A stretch of DNA of 64,000 bases, taken from NCBI GenBank assembly GCA_022539475.1, contig VCMS01000071.1, forward strand, positions 248,001 to 312,000, in the 5' to 3' direction. Made by a program: the position numbers and the translations under genes. The notes under the pieces are model-generated. The model searched no databases. It was not told the origin of the DNA and was given only the letters and a program-made list of their open reading frames with translations. Positions 36,893 through 47,481 of the stretch are shown here, piece by piece; position 1 is the first letter of the stretch, and every line of letters begins with the position of its first letter. Source of the stretch: Gracilaria domingensis (Eukaryota; Rhodophyta; Florideophyceae; Gracilariales; Gracilariaceae).

Positions 36893-39760
36893 ATGTCTTC
36901 CGCCTCCGTTCTGGACGCGCTTCGCGCCTCCCGTCAGCACACGCTGTCCAACGCCGCCGTGCTAGACCACATCGCGTCGCCGCACCACTCCAGTTCCGAC
37001 ACCGCCGCCGAGCAGCGTCGCTCCCCCTCCCCGGACACCCCCATGCCCATCAGCAAGCACGTCCTCACCGCCGTCTTCTCCGCGCTCGATCGACCCCCCG
37101 CCAAGACCAACTACGTCTTCGTCGAGAACAGCCAGCAGAATCACCACCTGTACGGCCTGGTTCTCCCTCTTATCGCGCGTGTCTTCGCCGTCAGCTGCCC
37201 TGGTTTGCTTGCTGTCGTGCAGCTGCCGCGCTCCGACACCCGCCCAGAGTGGGCCACTCAGTCTTCGGACGATGGCTATGGTTCAAATGGCTCCAATGGT
37301 TCGAAGAGTAACGCTGCTACCATTCCGTCCTTCGTTGGCAACTCGCGCACGCCCTCTCCCTCGGACGACGGCAATAGTACCGATGAACCCAAGCCCAACA
37401 GTCCTGAGCCCACTCGCACCGCCGCAATGCTAAAGCACCCCGACCAACAGCAGCAAAAGCATCCGCCGCCGTCGCAGCAGCAACAGCAGCAGCAAAACCC
37501 GTCGCGTTCAGAGCCTGCCAACGACCGCACCTCCCCGTCACCGGATGCCGTCAATCAGGACTACCGTGCAATGCGGCTCATTTGCAATGGATTTGAGGTG
37601 CTCACCGGCAAAATGCCTCCACCTCGCAAGCACATGGGCCGCTTTACGCTGGCGACTGTGGGATGGGAAAAGGCGGGAGTTATCCAGCCCTCCCATCCTT
37701 CGAGGGGTTTGTCAATGAGCTTTTCCAACGGCATGGTCACTCCTACGGAGGGTATCGTCGTCACCTTTTCCAACGGTTCACTCTGTCTACTCACTTTGAG
37801 CGACCCATTATCCGACCTTCAAGCGCTTAACGTTTCGCACGAGACGCCTGTTATGGTGTTTACGTTTGCCGCTGTAGGTCGTCTCAGTGTTGGTGAACTC
37901 ATCAGCAAGAGTCAATCGTCGTTGACCGAGGCCGCCATGCGAGTGAAAACCATATGCGACAGACCAAATTTCATGTTTGTTGAGATTGGTCATGGAGGTG
38001 CTTCCCCCGTCAACCCCTCTACTCCGGAACAAATGCCAGACCCTGATTGCGCGCACCAGGAGCACTCAAAACAGCAAGCTTCTCTGCCGAACCTCTCGAA
38101 GCCTGACTCCGTTCAATCAGCTCAGGAACGACCACCGATTCCGAGATACATTCCAATTGATGCTGTTCCTCGCGCAATACCGTTGTTTGTCAACACCATC
38201 AACCAGTGCTTCATTGATCCGCCGTACCAGGACATTCCGGAACATGCATACGAAAACGCATTACTCAATGACAGGTATCGTGTTGGCAAAGAACAGCAAC
38301 CTGCACATCCTGCACATCCAGAGTCAATCCCTTTTCCAAGACATGTTGATGCTCCAAAGACTACGGAAAAGCCAACCCCGGAAGCCCAGCGAAAGAGCAG
38401 CCCCGAACCGACTCCGAAGAAGCCCCAAACGAACCGAAAGGGCGTTATCAGATCTGTTGCTAACGATGATGAGAAGGCTAGCAAGGCACAAGAGCCACCT
38501 CCTGACGCAAATAATATGAAGACTAACACTTCCTCCAAACCTGAAGCACGTAATCGAGAAACAACTCCCCCGGGTGGCCCCCAGAGCAGCTATCCCGCCA
38601 TGTATGGTTACTACGGTTATCGCCCGGATCAAGCGTATCCCGGAGCGCATCAGCAAGGTCACGATCACTTCACAAACCGAGTCATTCAACACCCTGCTGA
38701 GGTGGACCGCAATCATATTCACCCGAACCATGCTGCGTATTACCTTCCGCATGCGACGAATGGGGTGATCCCCAATGGAGCGTATGGTCATCAGCATGGG
38801 TCCTCATATGCCGTTGGTGCGTACTATTCAATGGGATCTCACCACGGACTCCCTCACCAACATCCGGAAAGAGCTCCAGGATGGCATCATGGAATCCAAT
38901 CGATTCCTCATAGCGTAGAACATGCGCCTAATTCTCATCTTGCTCATCACGCTGGAAGAGACGTACCTGTAGCATACGCATCTCACCGACAGTTTCAACC
39001 AAGTATTGGTGGCCAGTTTCCGTCTTCGTATTATGTTGTACCCCCCTCGTCCCAGATGTATGGCCAGATACCTGCCGCAGCTGTACAGCACCCAAAGCGA
39101 CCCGGGTATTCACAAAGTTTCGCGGAAACATATAATAGCGTATCACACGTTGAAAGAGCTGCAACAGGAGGTCAGATCCCCGTCGCAGGCCGTGATAGAG
39201 GAGGACTTTCATCATCAAAAGCTGCAATTCCAGTAGCCAAGGGGAGTACCATAACTTCAAATCCTCCAGACCGAAAGGGTGCAGCGAAGCATGAGCGTCG
39301 AACAAGTGCATCACATGAAGAAGGTGAGACGGACGAGGAGAAAGAAAAGGCTTTACAAGTCCTTGTTGGTATGAGAGAAAGCTCAATCCGCCGCAGACCC
39401 ACTTCTGACGCTCCCAAGGAGAGCGCAGATACCCTTTCAAACATTCAGGACTATCGGAACCGTAGCCTTAGTCTAGAAGCCCCGGCAAGCGAGCACAGAA
39501 CGTTCATCCACATGCCTCATGCTGCTACCGAAGGCTCTATGAATAATCACAATGCAGGACCATCTGTGCCGAATGGTGTACATGCGTCCCCAAGCCGGCG
39601 CACGGGCTTGAAGAGGTCACAAAGGAATAGCGATACTCAAAGTAGCACTAGTACGAACAGTCAAGGGACAATGTTGATTAAGGGGGCAGTGACGGGGAAC
39701 TCTCATGTGCCCGGCCAGGGGTACGCAAGCTGGAAACAAAAGAGAGCACGACAACGGTAG
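36893..39760 (+). CDS. Unknown 955-residue protein with disordered Gln/His/Pro-rich regions
   Basis: A complete frame from an ATG in a CCCATGTC context, without introns. Residues about 50-120 look folded (KHVLTAVFSALDRPP..., NHHLYGLVLPLIARVFAVS), then Ser/Asn/Pro and Gln-rich stretches (about 125-220). A second folded-looking part spans about 225-370 (MRLICNGFEVLTGK, TFSNGSLCLLTLSDPL, VMVFTFAAVGRLSVGELIS). The remainder is disordered and His/Tyr/Pro-rich (about 570-780), with a charged helix near EEGETDEEKEKALQVLVGM and a basic end WKQKRARQR. Gln/His/Pro-rich disorder is common in transcriptional or RNA-granule proteins, but no family was recognised and no function is proposed. Confidence 0.7.
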   Translation: MSSASVLDALRASRQHTLSNAAVLDHIASPHHSSSDTAAEQRRSPSPDTPMPISKHVLTAVFSALDRPPAKTNYVFVENSQQNHHLYGLVLPLIARVFAVSCPGLLAVVQLPRSDTRPEWATQSSDDGYGSNGSNGSKSNAATIPSFVGNSRTPSPSDDGNSTDEPKPNSPEPTRTAAMLKHPDQQQQKHPPPSQQQQQQQNPSRSEPANDRTSPSPDAVNQDYRAMRLICNGFEVLTGKMPPPRKHMGRFTLATVGWEKAGVIQPSHPSRGLSMSFSNGMVTPTEGIVVTFSNGSLCLLTLSDPLSDLQALNVSHETPVMVFTFAAVGRLSVGELISKSQSSLTEAAMRVKTICDRPNFMFVEIGHGGASPVNPSTPEQMPDPDCAHQEHSKQQASLPNLSKPDSVQSAQERPPIPRYIPIDAVPRAIPLFVNTINQCFIDPPYQDIPEHAYENALLNDRYRVGKEQQPAHPAHPESIPFPRHVDAPKTTEKPTPEAQRKSSPEPTPKKPQTNRKGVIRSVANDDEKASKAQEPPPDANNMKTNTSSKPEARNRETTPPGGPQSSYPAMYGYYGYRPDQAYPGAHQQGHDHFTNRVIQHPAEVDRNHIHPNHAAYYLPHATNGVIPNGAYGHQHGSSYAVGAYYSMGSHHGLPHQHPERAPGWHHGIQSIPHSVEHAPNSHLAHHAGRDVPVAYASHRQFQPSIGGQFPSSYYVVPPSSQMYGQIPAAAVQHPKRPGYSQSFAETYNSVSHVERAATGGQIPVAGRDRGGLSSSKAAIPVAKGSTITSNPPDRKGAAKHERRTSASHEEGETDEEKEKALQVLVGMRESSIRRRPTSDAPKESADTLSNIQDYRNRSLSLEAPASEHRTFIHMPHAATEGSMNNHNAGPSVPNGVHASPSRRTGLKRSQRNSDTQSSTSTNSQGTMLIKGAVTGNSHVPGQGYASWKQKRARQR

Positions 39761-40607
39761 CGCGAGACATGGGTTGTTGAAATCTGGCTCTGAACATGAC
39801 GACTCCAGAAGCTTTTGATCAGCTCGTGAAACATTAGAAAGGGTACCCGATGCATCGTCGTATCGTCCACCAGTCGCAGGAATGCTAGAGACAACGAAAT
39901 ATGACAAAGGCCGAGAGGAGAGTGGGTGCAAGGCCTATGGGATCAAATGAAAGCCCAAGTTGAAAATACCGCCATAGCTTTGCAAGTACATACATCGCTG
40001 TCTGAGTTATCTATGAGGGGATATCTAGGAGTAAGCCGCTATTGCTTGAAAGTATCGATTGGCAACTACATGCTGTCTTTCCCACCGATGTTCAATACAC
40101 GTACAATATAAACACAGTTCATGTGCAATCATTTGATTTTCCCTTCTGTTCTTGCTATAGAAAATGGAGGCAGAAGCTTGTCAGGACCACCTCTTGAGCT
40201 TACGTTTGACTGCGATCTCTGCTGATGGTCATTGTAATATGCAAAAAAGAAAATCAATCATCACGACGACCGTGGTTAGGTTATCACACGACTGCATCCG
40301 CCACCAGTTTTCCTTGTACCCGCACGATTATCTATGTCGAAGAAGGCTCGACTAACCGAAACTCTCTTGGTCCCGAAGTGACAGCTTCAAAAGCAATCTT
40401 GTCCTGGATTGTGACAGACTCGTTCCCTTCTGGCTCAAAATTCTCTGCGTTCATTCACTTCGAATCACATCAGAGAGGCTATCGCCCAAAATATTATGTG
40501 TCGTAGCCTGTTTTAATGCGTTCTGAACTTGAAGAGGAGTTATACGTATATTAGAGATCATCGAGACAGTCCGAGAGATTCAGACACCTCAAACAACTCC
40601 GATATGA
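39761..40607. other. Intergenic, no gene seen
   Basis: About 850 bp between convergent genes (955-codon gene and phosphatase). Short frames only; nothing recognised. Confidence 0.45.
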
Positions 40608-41273
40608 TCAAATTACAATCTTCCTCATTTCTCCGTTGGCGAACCGCTTGTTGTCTCCAACGAAACTCTTGAGGAACACTCCGTGGGAAAAGACAATTAT
40701 TCTGGACTCGGGTAACAAAAGGAGCCATCTTCGAAAATCGTTGATGCGTTTGTGTAAACTATCCACTGGCTCGACGTCCACATAAGCTCCGGGAGGATGC
40801 TTCCTTAATTCATTTACACTGTTCTCAACGCTGGGGATGGTCCCTGGCTTGCTCCACCACCAGCAGTCCGGCTCAATACTGCTGTAATCCAAGTTGGGAA
40901 ATCGTTCTTTTAGTACTGAAGCGGGAGTACCAATGTCGCAGCTATACGCCAATCGCTCCCTACATAGCTGGTGAACAACTATGGGAACTCGGGGTATTAA
41001 ACGGCACGCATCCAAACAGGTTTCCGTCGCTCTGGTCATCGGCGACGTGACAATCAGTTCGGGCTTGACACGGGCAATTTCTTCAGCAAGAGCAAACGCT
41101 TGTTGATGTCCTGCAGCAGTAAGCCGAGAGTCAACGTAGCGAATGTCATTGAGATCCGCGCCTTCCTCCTGCAATGAATGAGCGTTGTGCAGTGACTGGC
41201 CGTGACGCACTAAAAATATTGTCTTTGGCGGTATCCTTTCTCCTGTCGTAGCCTGTAAACAATGTCTGTCCAT
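40608..41273 (-). CDS. Histidine phosphatase / phosphoglycerate-mutase-like protein
   Basis: 221 residues of the histidine phosphatase superfamily, branch 1. The catalytic RHG is at 23-25 (FLVRHGQSLHN). The second histidine is in VFSHGVFLKSF near the C-terminus, and phosphate-pocket residues appear in VTSPMTRATETC and CRERL. The C..DIG...L.ERFP segment and the WW at about 139-140 resemble plant and fungal phosphoglycerate-mutase-like proteins of unknown substrate rather than glycolytic mutase. There is no targeting peptide. It is convergent with the 955-codon gene. The superfamily is certain by motif; the substrate is not. Confidence 0.85.
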   Translation of the reverse strand: MDRHCLQATTGERIPPKTIFLVRHGQSLHNAHSLQEEGADLNDIRYVDSRLTAAGHQQAFALAEEIARVKPELIVTSPMTRATETCLDACRLIPRVPIVVHQLCRERLAYSCDIGTPASVLKERFPNLDYSSIEPDCWWWSKPGTIPSVENSVNELRKHPPGAYVDVEPVDSLHKRINDFRRWLLLLPESRIIVFSHGVFLKSFVGDNKRFANGEMRKIVI

Positions 41274-41959
41274 GACTCACGGATCGTTAGTGATCTGCGC
41301 TCGTTGAAAGCGCTGCCAAGAAGCGAAGACTCACTGCTCCAACTTGAAGATGTTCAACAGTGACTGTCTGCCATCTCTACCTTCGGTAACTACCTTCCTT
41401 GGCAGGGCAATGTGGGACAACGGCTAATGTGGGACATTGACGCTCGTTGACCTTTATTCATCACATAGAGTCGATGGTAGCCTTAACAGCCCGGCAATTG
41501 GCTTCGTTGCAAAGCTCCCCTATGAGAAAACGTACGCCTCATAGTTCAAACTGAAAGAGCGCGCTTCTTGTAAAGAACAGCTGTATACTTTAGTCAAACA
41601 CACCACAATTTCTCTTGACATCCTTCACGTACAGATTCTTCTCTATTCAAACTTAAAGCGCGCCAAAACAATGACACGCACTACTATAAGACGTAACAAA
41701 CGCTCACGTGAACTGCGTACTACAATTCAGGCGATATGTACTTCGGCAATCCAAAATGGTAACGCATTCTATGCGTAAACGAAGTCTGTAGCACAAGCGT
41801 AGAGTAGCCTGTCTCGAGGCCATTCGCGGTCAGAGAGCGAGCGCAATATCACTTCTGAGAAAAAACAAACCCATTCGGACTATAGCACGGCTCACACACC
41901 TATCAAAGGGCACAGTTTGTCGACTGAAAACTAAACTTTTGACCGCAAAGGAGAAAAAC
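41274..41959. other. Intergenic left of the pogo-like element
   Basis: About 690 bp. A terminal inverted repeat for the transposon to the right was looked for here and near 44.0-44.1 kb, and none could be matched by eye. A doubled AATGTGGGACA-like motif occurs near 41410-41440. No gene. Confidence 0.4.
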
Positions 41960-44000
41960 ATGGATTACGACGATTCAGTCCAAGGTGAAGAGCGTCATGT
42001 TGTCGCACGAATAAAAAAATTGCCGACTGCCGTTTTGCTTGTGGGAGTGAGACCCTGAAAGTTATAGCGGCAGAACTAGCAAATGATGACCGCAACAGAT
42101 TTTCGAACGGTTTACCCCCCAATGACTGGGTCCGCAGCTTTCGCGCGCGTCACAGAGATCTCCCATACCACAAGATGGAAAGTCGAGAGCGTGCCAAGAT
42201 TGCTGCACAACACCCAAAGCATGTCAAGACGTTCCCTAACGCATTGAAGCTCTGCCAAAAACAGAACCCAGGGATCCTCCATGACCCGGAGACCGTGTGG
42301 AACATGGACGAGACACAAGTCACAATAAATTCAACGGAAACCAAGAAGGGGTTTGTGAGTTCTGAAACACACCACGGCGGGCTAACTATGAAGTGCGACA
42401 GTAAAGGCAAGCACCTTACCGCCGTCGTTATAGCTTTGGCTTCCAGAACAACGCTGCCTTCTTTCCTCATATTTGAAGGCAAGAATGATATGAATCGTTG
42501 GTGCGAACCGTTGTTTCCAGATATATTCAAGAACACCGCCGGCGTGCCACACTGGTTCGCTATCAAGGGTTGGTTCCCCGATGACGGATTCGTGGTTGGC
42601 AATGATAAGGGCTCAATGACTATGGAGCTCATTCCGTTTGTCATCGACCATATCGCAAAGCATGCAGCCGATATTCTGGACAGGAAAAAGATTGTATTAA
42701 CTTTTGATGGCCACAAATCGCGTAATGGCTATGTGTGGCTTAAAAAGGCGAAGGCAGCAAACATTAAAGTTGTTCTAAGTCCCGCGCATACATCACATTT
42801 TCTCCAGGCCTGTGACCAATCGATCAACAAGATGTACAAGGAAACCGTGAGAGCCACTTATGGTAATCTGAACAAAAAGGCGTTCGTCGACTTTGGTGAT
42901 TATGGCATCAAACTAAAGCTATGCATTGCGGGGTATCGTGCACTTACATCAAAGGTTGTGAAGGAGGCGTTCGAGAAGGTGGGCCTGTGGCCCATTGAGT
43001 TCAGGTTTGTAACCAGGGCACAAGAAAAATGGGGCGAGAAAACGGCCGTTAACAACGATGCACCACGAAGCTCTCAACGGGTCGCCGACAGAAAGCAGTG
43101 GGATAACGTTATGGGAATCGTCAACTAGCGAATGGGGATGTACTATAAGCTGGTTTCGGTGCGGGAACGTATTAGCCAAGGGCAATCGCGAGTTGACAGC
43201 ATTGTGGAGAAGCATACACCGACAAAGAAGAGGATTTAGAGGTACCCTGCTGACCACTATGATAGAACTACCATCCAAAGAGGAGCGCCTGCAGCCTATT
43301 TGACTCACGGCGAAGTGATAAAGAGACGTGAAGAAGAAGAGCTAAAGGCGAAACAGGAGGAACTAGCGAAGGCCAAACGAAAAGTTGAGGCAGCCGAGAA
43401 ACGACAGAGAGAGGCAGAGAGGAAAGCGAAATTATGCTCGAACGTCAGGCGCGAGTAAAAGAGAAAGCAAAACTCAAGGCGGAAGCAGACGCCGCTCGAG
43501 CCAAGAAAAAAGAAGAAACACTGAAGCGTAAGGCGGCTGCGGCGGAGGAACGTGCTCGCAAGAAGTTGGAAAGAGAAGAGAAAGCGATTGCGCGGAAGAC
43601 AAAGAAGCAGAAATTCGACAAGACGCTTACCTGCAGACCAGTGCTTGTTAATATTCCTGCTGGAGCACTGGCGTCTGCGGAGGAGGACACACCAAAGCTC
43701 AGCGAGGGAGTGGATACAATCAGAAACAAATGCCGCGAAAGAGTTGTAGAGAAAACATTGCGTGGCTTTTGTATGAACGATCCGGAAGAAAGTGAGATTG
43801 CACGCAGTTTGCTCAAGCTAGGAAATGTAAGTGAATCCGTCCTTGACACTCACGTTGTGGATTTAGTCGAGTCTGTCGGCGATCAACAGGAGTTAGACGA
43901 CCCGGAGTGGTCATATTGGAAGCTTGTGGCGAAGGACTCAGACGTCCCAGAATGCCCTGGGTCGGGCAAAACGGATAGTTCCGAGACCGGTGAGATGTGA
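41960..44000 (+). pseudogene. Pogo/Tigger-like DNA transposase, broken
   Basis: A decayed DDE transposase of the Tc1/mariner superfamily. A short N-terminal frame from the ATG at 41960 ends early. The next frame is open from 41989 and contains GLPPNDWVRSFRARHRDL, the wall before the catalytic core. The longest part (42175-43128) has the DDE_1 core: first Asp in VWNMDETQV, second in LTFDGHKSRN, and the follow-up SPAHTSHFLQACDQSINKM typical of the family. After a TAG at 43126-43128 the C-terminal part continues in two other phases: LTHGEVIKRREEEELKAK from about 43.28 kb, then a 188-codon Lys/Glu-rich coiled-coil frame (43434-44000). At least three disruptions are therefore present. No terminal repeats were found. 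Confidence 0.8.
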
Positions 44001-44138
44001 GTCCTTTAGTTCGTCCGTTTTTCTGAGTTAGACCGTGGCTTTTGGTGCACGTTCTGTGCACTCCTATATCTTTGATTGAGTAAGATTTGTGTTTAATTTA
44101 AACCCTGTTTGGAACGGCTACTTCAAGTTTGTGAAAAG

Positions 44139-44954
44139 TGTAGTGCAACGCGATTGCGGGACTCCTTCGCTGATGCGATTCATAACATGCACGGCGATGT
44201 CGGGAGGTGGTGGCACACAGTATGAGTAACTGGTGAGATCAGCCCATTCTTGGGTATACTTAATATTAGAATTAGTGTTATGAGGTGCACGGCCTAGCCG
44301 GTGGGTCACACACCTGTGGGAAGTTTGCACCCATTAGTTGGGGTATTTTAGATGTTTATTCTAGATATTTTCGCTACATCGCTTGACAGTGGGTTGGCAC
44401 TCTACACTACTTGTAGGTTGAGCTGCACCCATTGTCGGGGAAGTAAACGAACCAACCGAGTGTTCGGCTCTGATGTTTCACCCTTGGTGACCGATATCCT
44501 CCTCCCGGAGAGTCGACACCTTGTGCAGGGTTCATCATCCGCCTCGCGGCATCATTAACACCACTACCGCTTTCGCGTGTTTACTTTGTGTGTGTTTTCT
44601 TTATTTCTGTCCCTGTTATACAGGTAGCACTACTTGGTGTACCGGTGCATACCGTTCGTGGCTCGACACACTCGCGTGGGCCATTACCGCTCTCGCGTGT
44701 CATCGCTACACTCGTGGGTACCGCGTGCTACGCACGTGACGCTACTGCCGACTTTGTGTCGTGTGTTCTCTACCGCTGGACGCTTCTTCTTCGCCGCTTC
44801 GCTCCCTCCATTACTTGGGAAGGGTCGACCCCAGTCTTACACCCGGCATTGCCGTGTCGTACGTGTGGGAGCGCTCTACTGCTGTGCTCGCCTCTTGAGA
44901 GAGGGTCTGAACCGCCTTTGCGTGTCTTTCCCCATCGCTGGGTTTTGCACAACA
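44139..44954 (+). repeat. Ty3/gypsy 5' LTR
   Basis: Begins TGTAGTGCAACGCGATTGCG and ends TTTTGCACAACA, with the TG...CA ends normal for LTRs. About 816 bp. It follows the broken pogo-like transposon by about 140 bp. Confidence 0.85.
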
Positions 44955-44956
44955 AT

Positions 44957-44974
44957 TGGTCTCCCGACTTAGAA
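44957..44974 (+). other. Primer-binding site
   Basis: TGGTCTCCCGACTTAGAA lies 2 bp inside the 5' LTR. TGG complements the CCA end of a tRNA. The same 18 bases stand next to the LTR of the second element (57537), so both families use the same primer. Confidence 0.75.
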
Positions 44975-45394
44975 GTCGCGTTGATCCAGCAAGTCGGTTT
45001 TCTGATCAATTTCCGGTTTGCCGGTTCGTATCTGGTCGTGGAGATACACTACACAGTTTGTACTGGAAGGTTTTGCCGACAGACGTCGTGTTGGTACTGC
45101 TTTCCTCATTTTGGGTTGTTGTTTGGACACGGTTTACTACCGGTGGCACTACCTATTTCCGTAGTGTGTGATTCCCGTCCGTACGGTTGTTGTCACCCCG
45201 TTTGGGTTGTCTACTGTTCCCAGCAATCTGGTCGAATCAGCCCTAATTCCGTATACGGCTGTTCCCGTTGGTACGGTCGGTTCGTCCGACTTGTCGGTTA
45301 TCGTCACTCGTGTGAGGACGCTACACTCATTCGAGGTTAATTTGTTGTTTTGCTTTCCTGTTCCCAGTTTTCTGGTTGTATCTCGTCGTGGACG

Positions 45395-47479
45395 ATGGTG
45401 TCGGGCAAGCGCTTGAGCCCTACGAAGTCTCGCTCCGTTGGCTCTGGCTTGCCCCCGCGTCTGCGGTCTGTTCCTGAACCCCTACAGGGGGATGGAAAGA
45501 AACCCGGAAACCGGAAACAGCCTGTCAAGTCGTCTGACGCCCCAGTGGCTGGGCCCTCATCTGCTCCTTGGGAGGTTCTTATACCCCCTGTCGCGCCGAA
45601 GGATGCGCTCGTAAACGAGTTGGAGACTCAAGTTCGTGTGCTTGAGGCTCAGACTGCTCTCATGAGGAGTTCTCATGAAGCACTCGTTTCCGAGGTCGAC
45701 ACACTTCGTTTGAAGGTTGACGCAGCCCTCAACGGAGGTGTATCAGATGATCTACGTATTTTACGGAAGGATGTTAATGCACTCTTGGAGGTTCTTCAAG
45801 GATATCCCGGTTTCACCGAGGAGGTCGACACGAAGTTCATTCGAATTCTTGGCCGTCTTGAGACGTTAGAGGCCACCATCCGTGAGGATGACGGCCCTGT
45901 TGCCGCCTCTGCGGGAGTGTCTCGTGGTACACGTGACTGGAAGTCCGGGAAGAGGCACTCTAAGAAAAGGAACGTCGACGAGTATGACTCGGATTCGTCA
46001 CAGTCTTCTGGTATTTCAAACCGCTTGGCGGGTTCCTTATCATCGAGCTCGTCAAGTGACGGTGAACGTCGCGCTCGTTCTACGCGTTCGCGGAGTTCTA
46101 CGTCCACCTGTGGTGTTGTTGGTACCCGGAAACGGGGGCGAAAGCATTCAGGTTTGAGGGAACTGGAGCCGACGAATCCCTTGTTCAAAAGGTTGTTATC
46201 CTACCGGTATTACCGTTTGGAAGATTCAAGTTTAAATCGGACGCCCCGAGGCACGGGTAAGGTGAAGGACTGCATCAAACGCATGTCCTTAACCTTTCGC
46301 AACCAGTTGTTCACTGGGAAGGATCCCATTCTGGTGCTTGACTTTCTTTCACGCTTTGTAGCGGAAGCTGACATCCTCGGCATGAGTGAGGGGCAAGCTT
46401 ATGTTGCCTTACCGTATTTTCTACGTGGACTCGCTGAAGATCAGTATAACTCTGTAAGAAGTTCATCTCGCGCCTCTGAAGGAGGGGTCACTTGCTGGCC
46501 CGAAGCACTGCAGTATTTGTTGCGCTCGTATGCGACAAATACCTCTATCGAGGAAGCAATCACCGCGTTGCGGGAGACGAAACAACGCTCGAAGGAGTCG
46601 GAGACCGAGTACTCGGTACGCCTGAATAAGTCATTCCACCGTTGTGGCAATGTTTACTCGTCAAACGAGCGCTGTACGCTGTTTATCAACGGATTGAATC
46701 CGGCTATTCGTACTCTGGTTGCCCAGCGACGGGAAGACCGGAAGAAGACTACCTATCTGGAGTTAGTCCAGTACGCGAAGGCGGAGGGGGACGCCTTGCG
46801 CGCACGCACCGGATACCGGGTTTCAACCAAAGCGTTGCACCTCGACGGAGGGTCGTCATCAGCTTCACTGCTACCGCAGGACTTTTCTGGCCACGATGTG
46901 GATAACTTACATCTCGCACAGGTGGACCTGGGTTCTATTCCGACTACGGAGTTGCCTTCTACTTCAGAAGCCTCGTCGAAGACGGAAGATGCAATGCTTT
47001 ACGCAGACCGTCCACGCGTTCGCGGTCCTCAAGTACCCTATTCAGGGAGTCGTGACCAGCGACCTGGTTGGGTAAACCCGCGAACGGTGAAGTTTCAAGA
47101 CCCACGGAGTTCCGGAAGACCACCCCTGATCTGTTTCACGTGTTACAACCACGGTCACGCAGCTCCGAACTGCAACCTCTCGATGAGGGAAATGCCCACG
47201 GTTGTGGCGAATTTTGAAGCGCTGACCCCCGCAGAACAGGCGTCAGTGCCGGTAGCCGCATATCTGCGTGCGAAGGCTGAGTACCCCCGTAGGGTGTCTG
47301 CTGCAGAATTGGCTGCGTTACTGCACTCTGGTTCGACCCAGGTCAATGTTTCACCGGCTCAAGCCGTGGCGGCAACCGCTGTTGCGCGTAGTTCTGTCGC
47401 TGTTCCACAGGAATCTGTGAAGAGGCCTGCTTCACAGGACGCCGATCCCGTTACAACGGATGGAACTCAGTTAAACTGA
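45395..47479 (+). CDS. gag: Ty3/gypsy gag
   Basis: About 694 codons from the ATG at 45395. A coiled coil (VNELETQVRVLEAQTALM) and a Ser/Arg-rich linker lead to a capsid-like domain (about residues 290-480; FLSRFVAEADILGMSEGQAY) with WPEALQYLLRSY. A CCHC knuckle CFTCYNHGHAAPNC follows near residue 580. The related gag at 57.7-59.2 kb has the same order. Confidence 0.82.
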   Translation: MVSGKRLSPTKSRSVGSGLPPRLRSVPEPLQGDGKKPGNRKQPVKSSDAPVAGPSSAPWEVLIPPVAPKDALVNELETQVRVLEAQTALMRSSHEALVSEVDTLRLKVDAALNGGVSDDLRILRKDVNALLEVLQGYPGFTEEVDTKFIRILGRLETLEATIREDDGPVAASAGVSRGTRDWKSGKRHSKKRNVDEYDSDSSQSSGISNRLAGSLSSSSSSDGERRARSTRSRSSTSTCGVVGTRKRGRKHSGLRELEPTNPLFKRLLSYRYYRLEDSSLNRTPRGTGKVKDCIKRMSLTFRNQLFTGKDPILVLDFLSRFVAEADILGMSEGQAYVALPYFLRGLAEDQYNSVRSSSRASEGGVTCWPEALQYLLRSYATNTSIEEAITALRETKQRSKESETEYSVRLNKSFHRCGNVYSSNERCTLFINGLNPAIRTLVAQRREDRKKTTYLELVQYAKAEGDALRARTGYRVSTKALHLDGGSSSASLLPQDFSGHDVDNLHLAQVDLGSIPTTELPSTSEASSKTEDAMLYADRPRVRGPQVPYSGSRDQRPGWVNPRTVKFQDPRSSGRPPLICFTCYNHGHAAPNCNLSMREMPTVVANFEALTPAEQASVPVAAYLRAKAEYPRRVSAAELAALLHSGSTQVNVSPAQAVAATAVARSSVAVPQESVKRPASQDADPVTTDGTQLN

Positions 47480-47481
47480 GT

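Noticed and set aside
35826-36965. 379-codon plus-strand and 295-codon minus-strand frames over the second GC-rich island
   Set aside because: They overlap on opposite strands, have compositional Arg/Ala/Gly repeats, and one overlaps the better-supported 955-residue gene.
41300-44130. Terminal inverted repeats for the pogo-like transposon
   Set aside because: Candidate CAGTG and TGTGGGACA motifs on the left have no reverse-complement partner before the Ty3/gypsy LTR.
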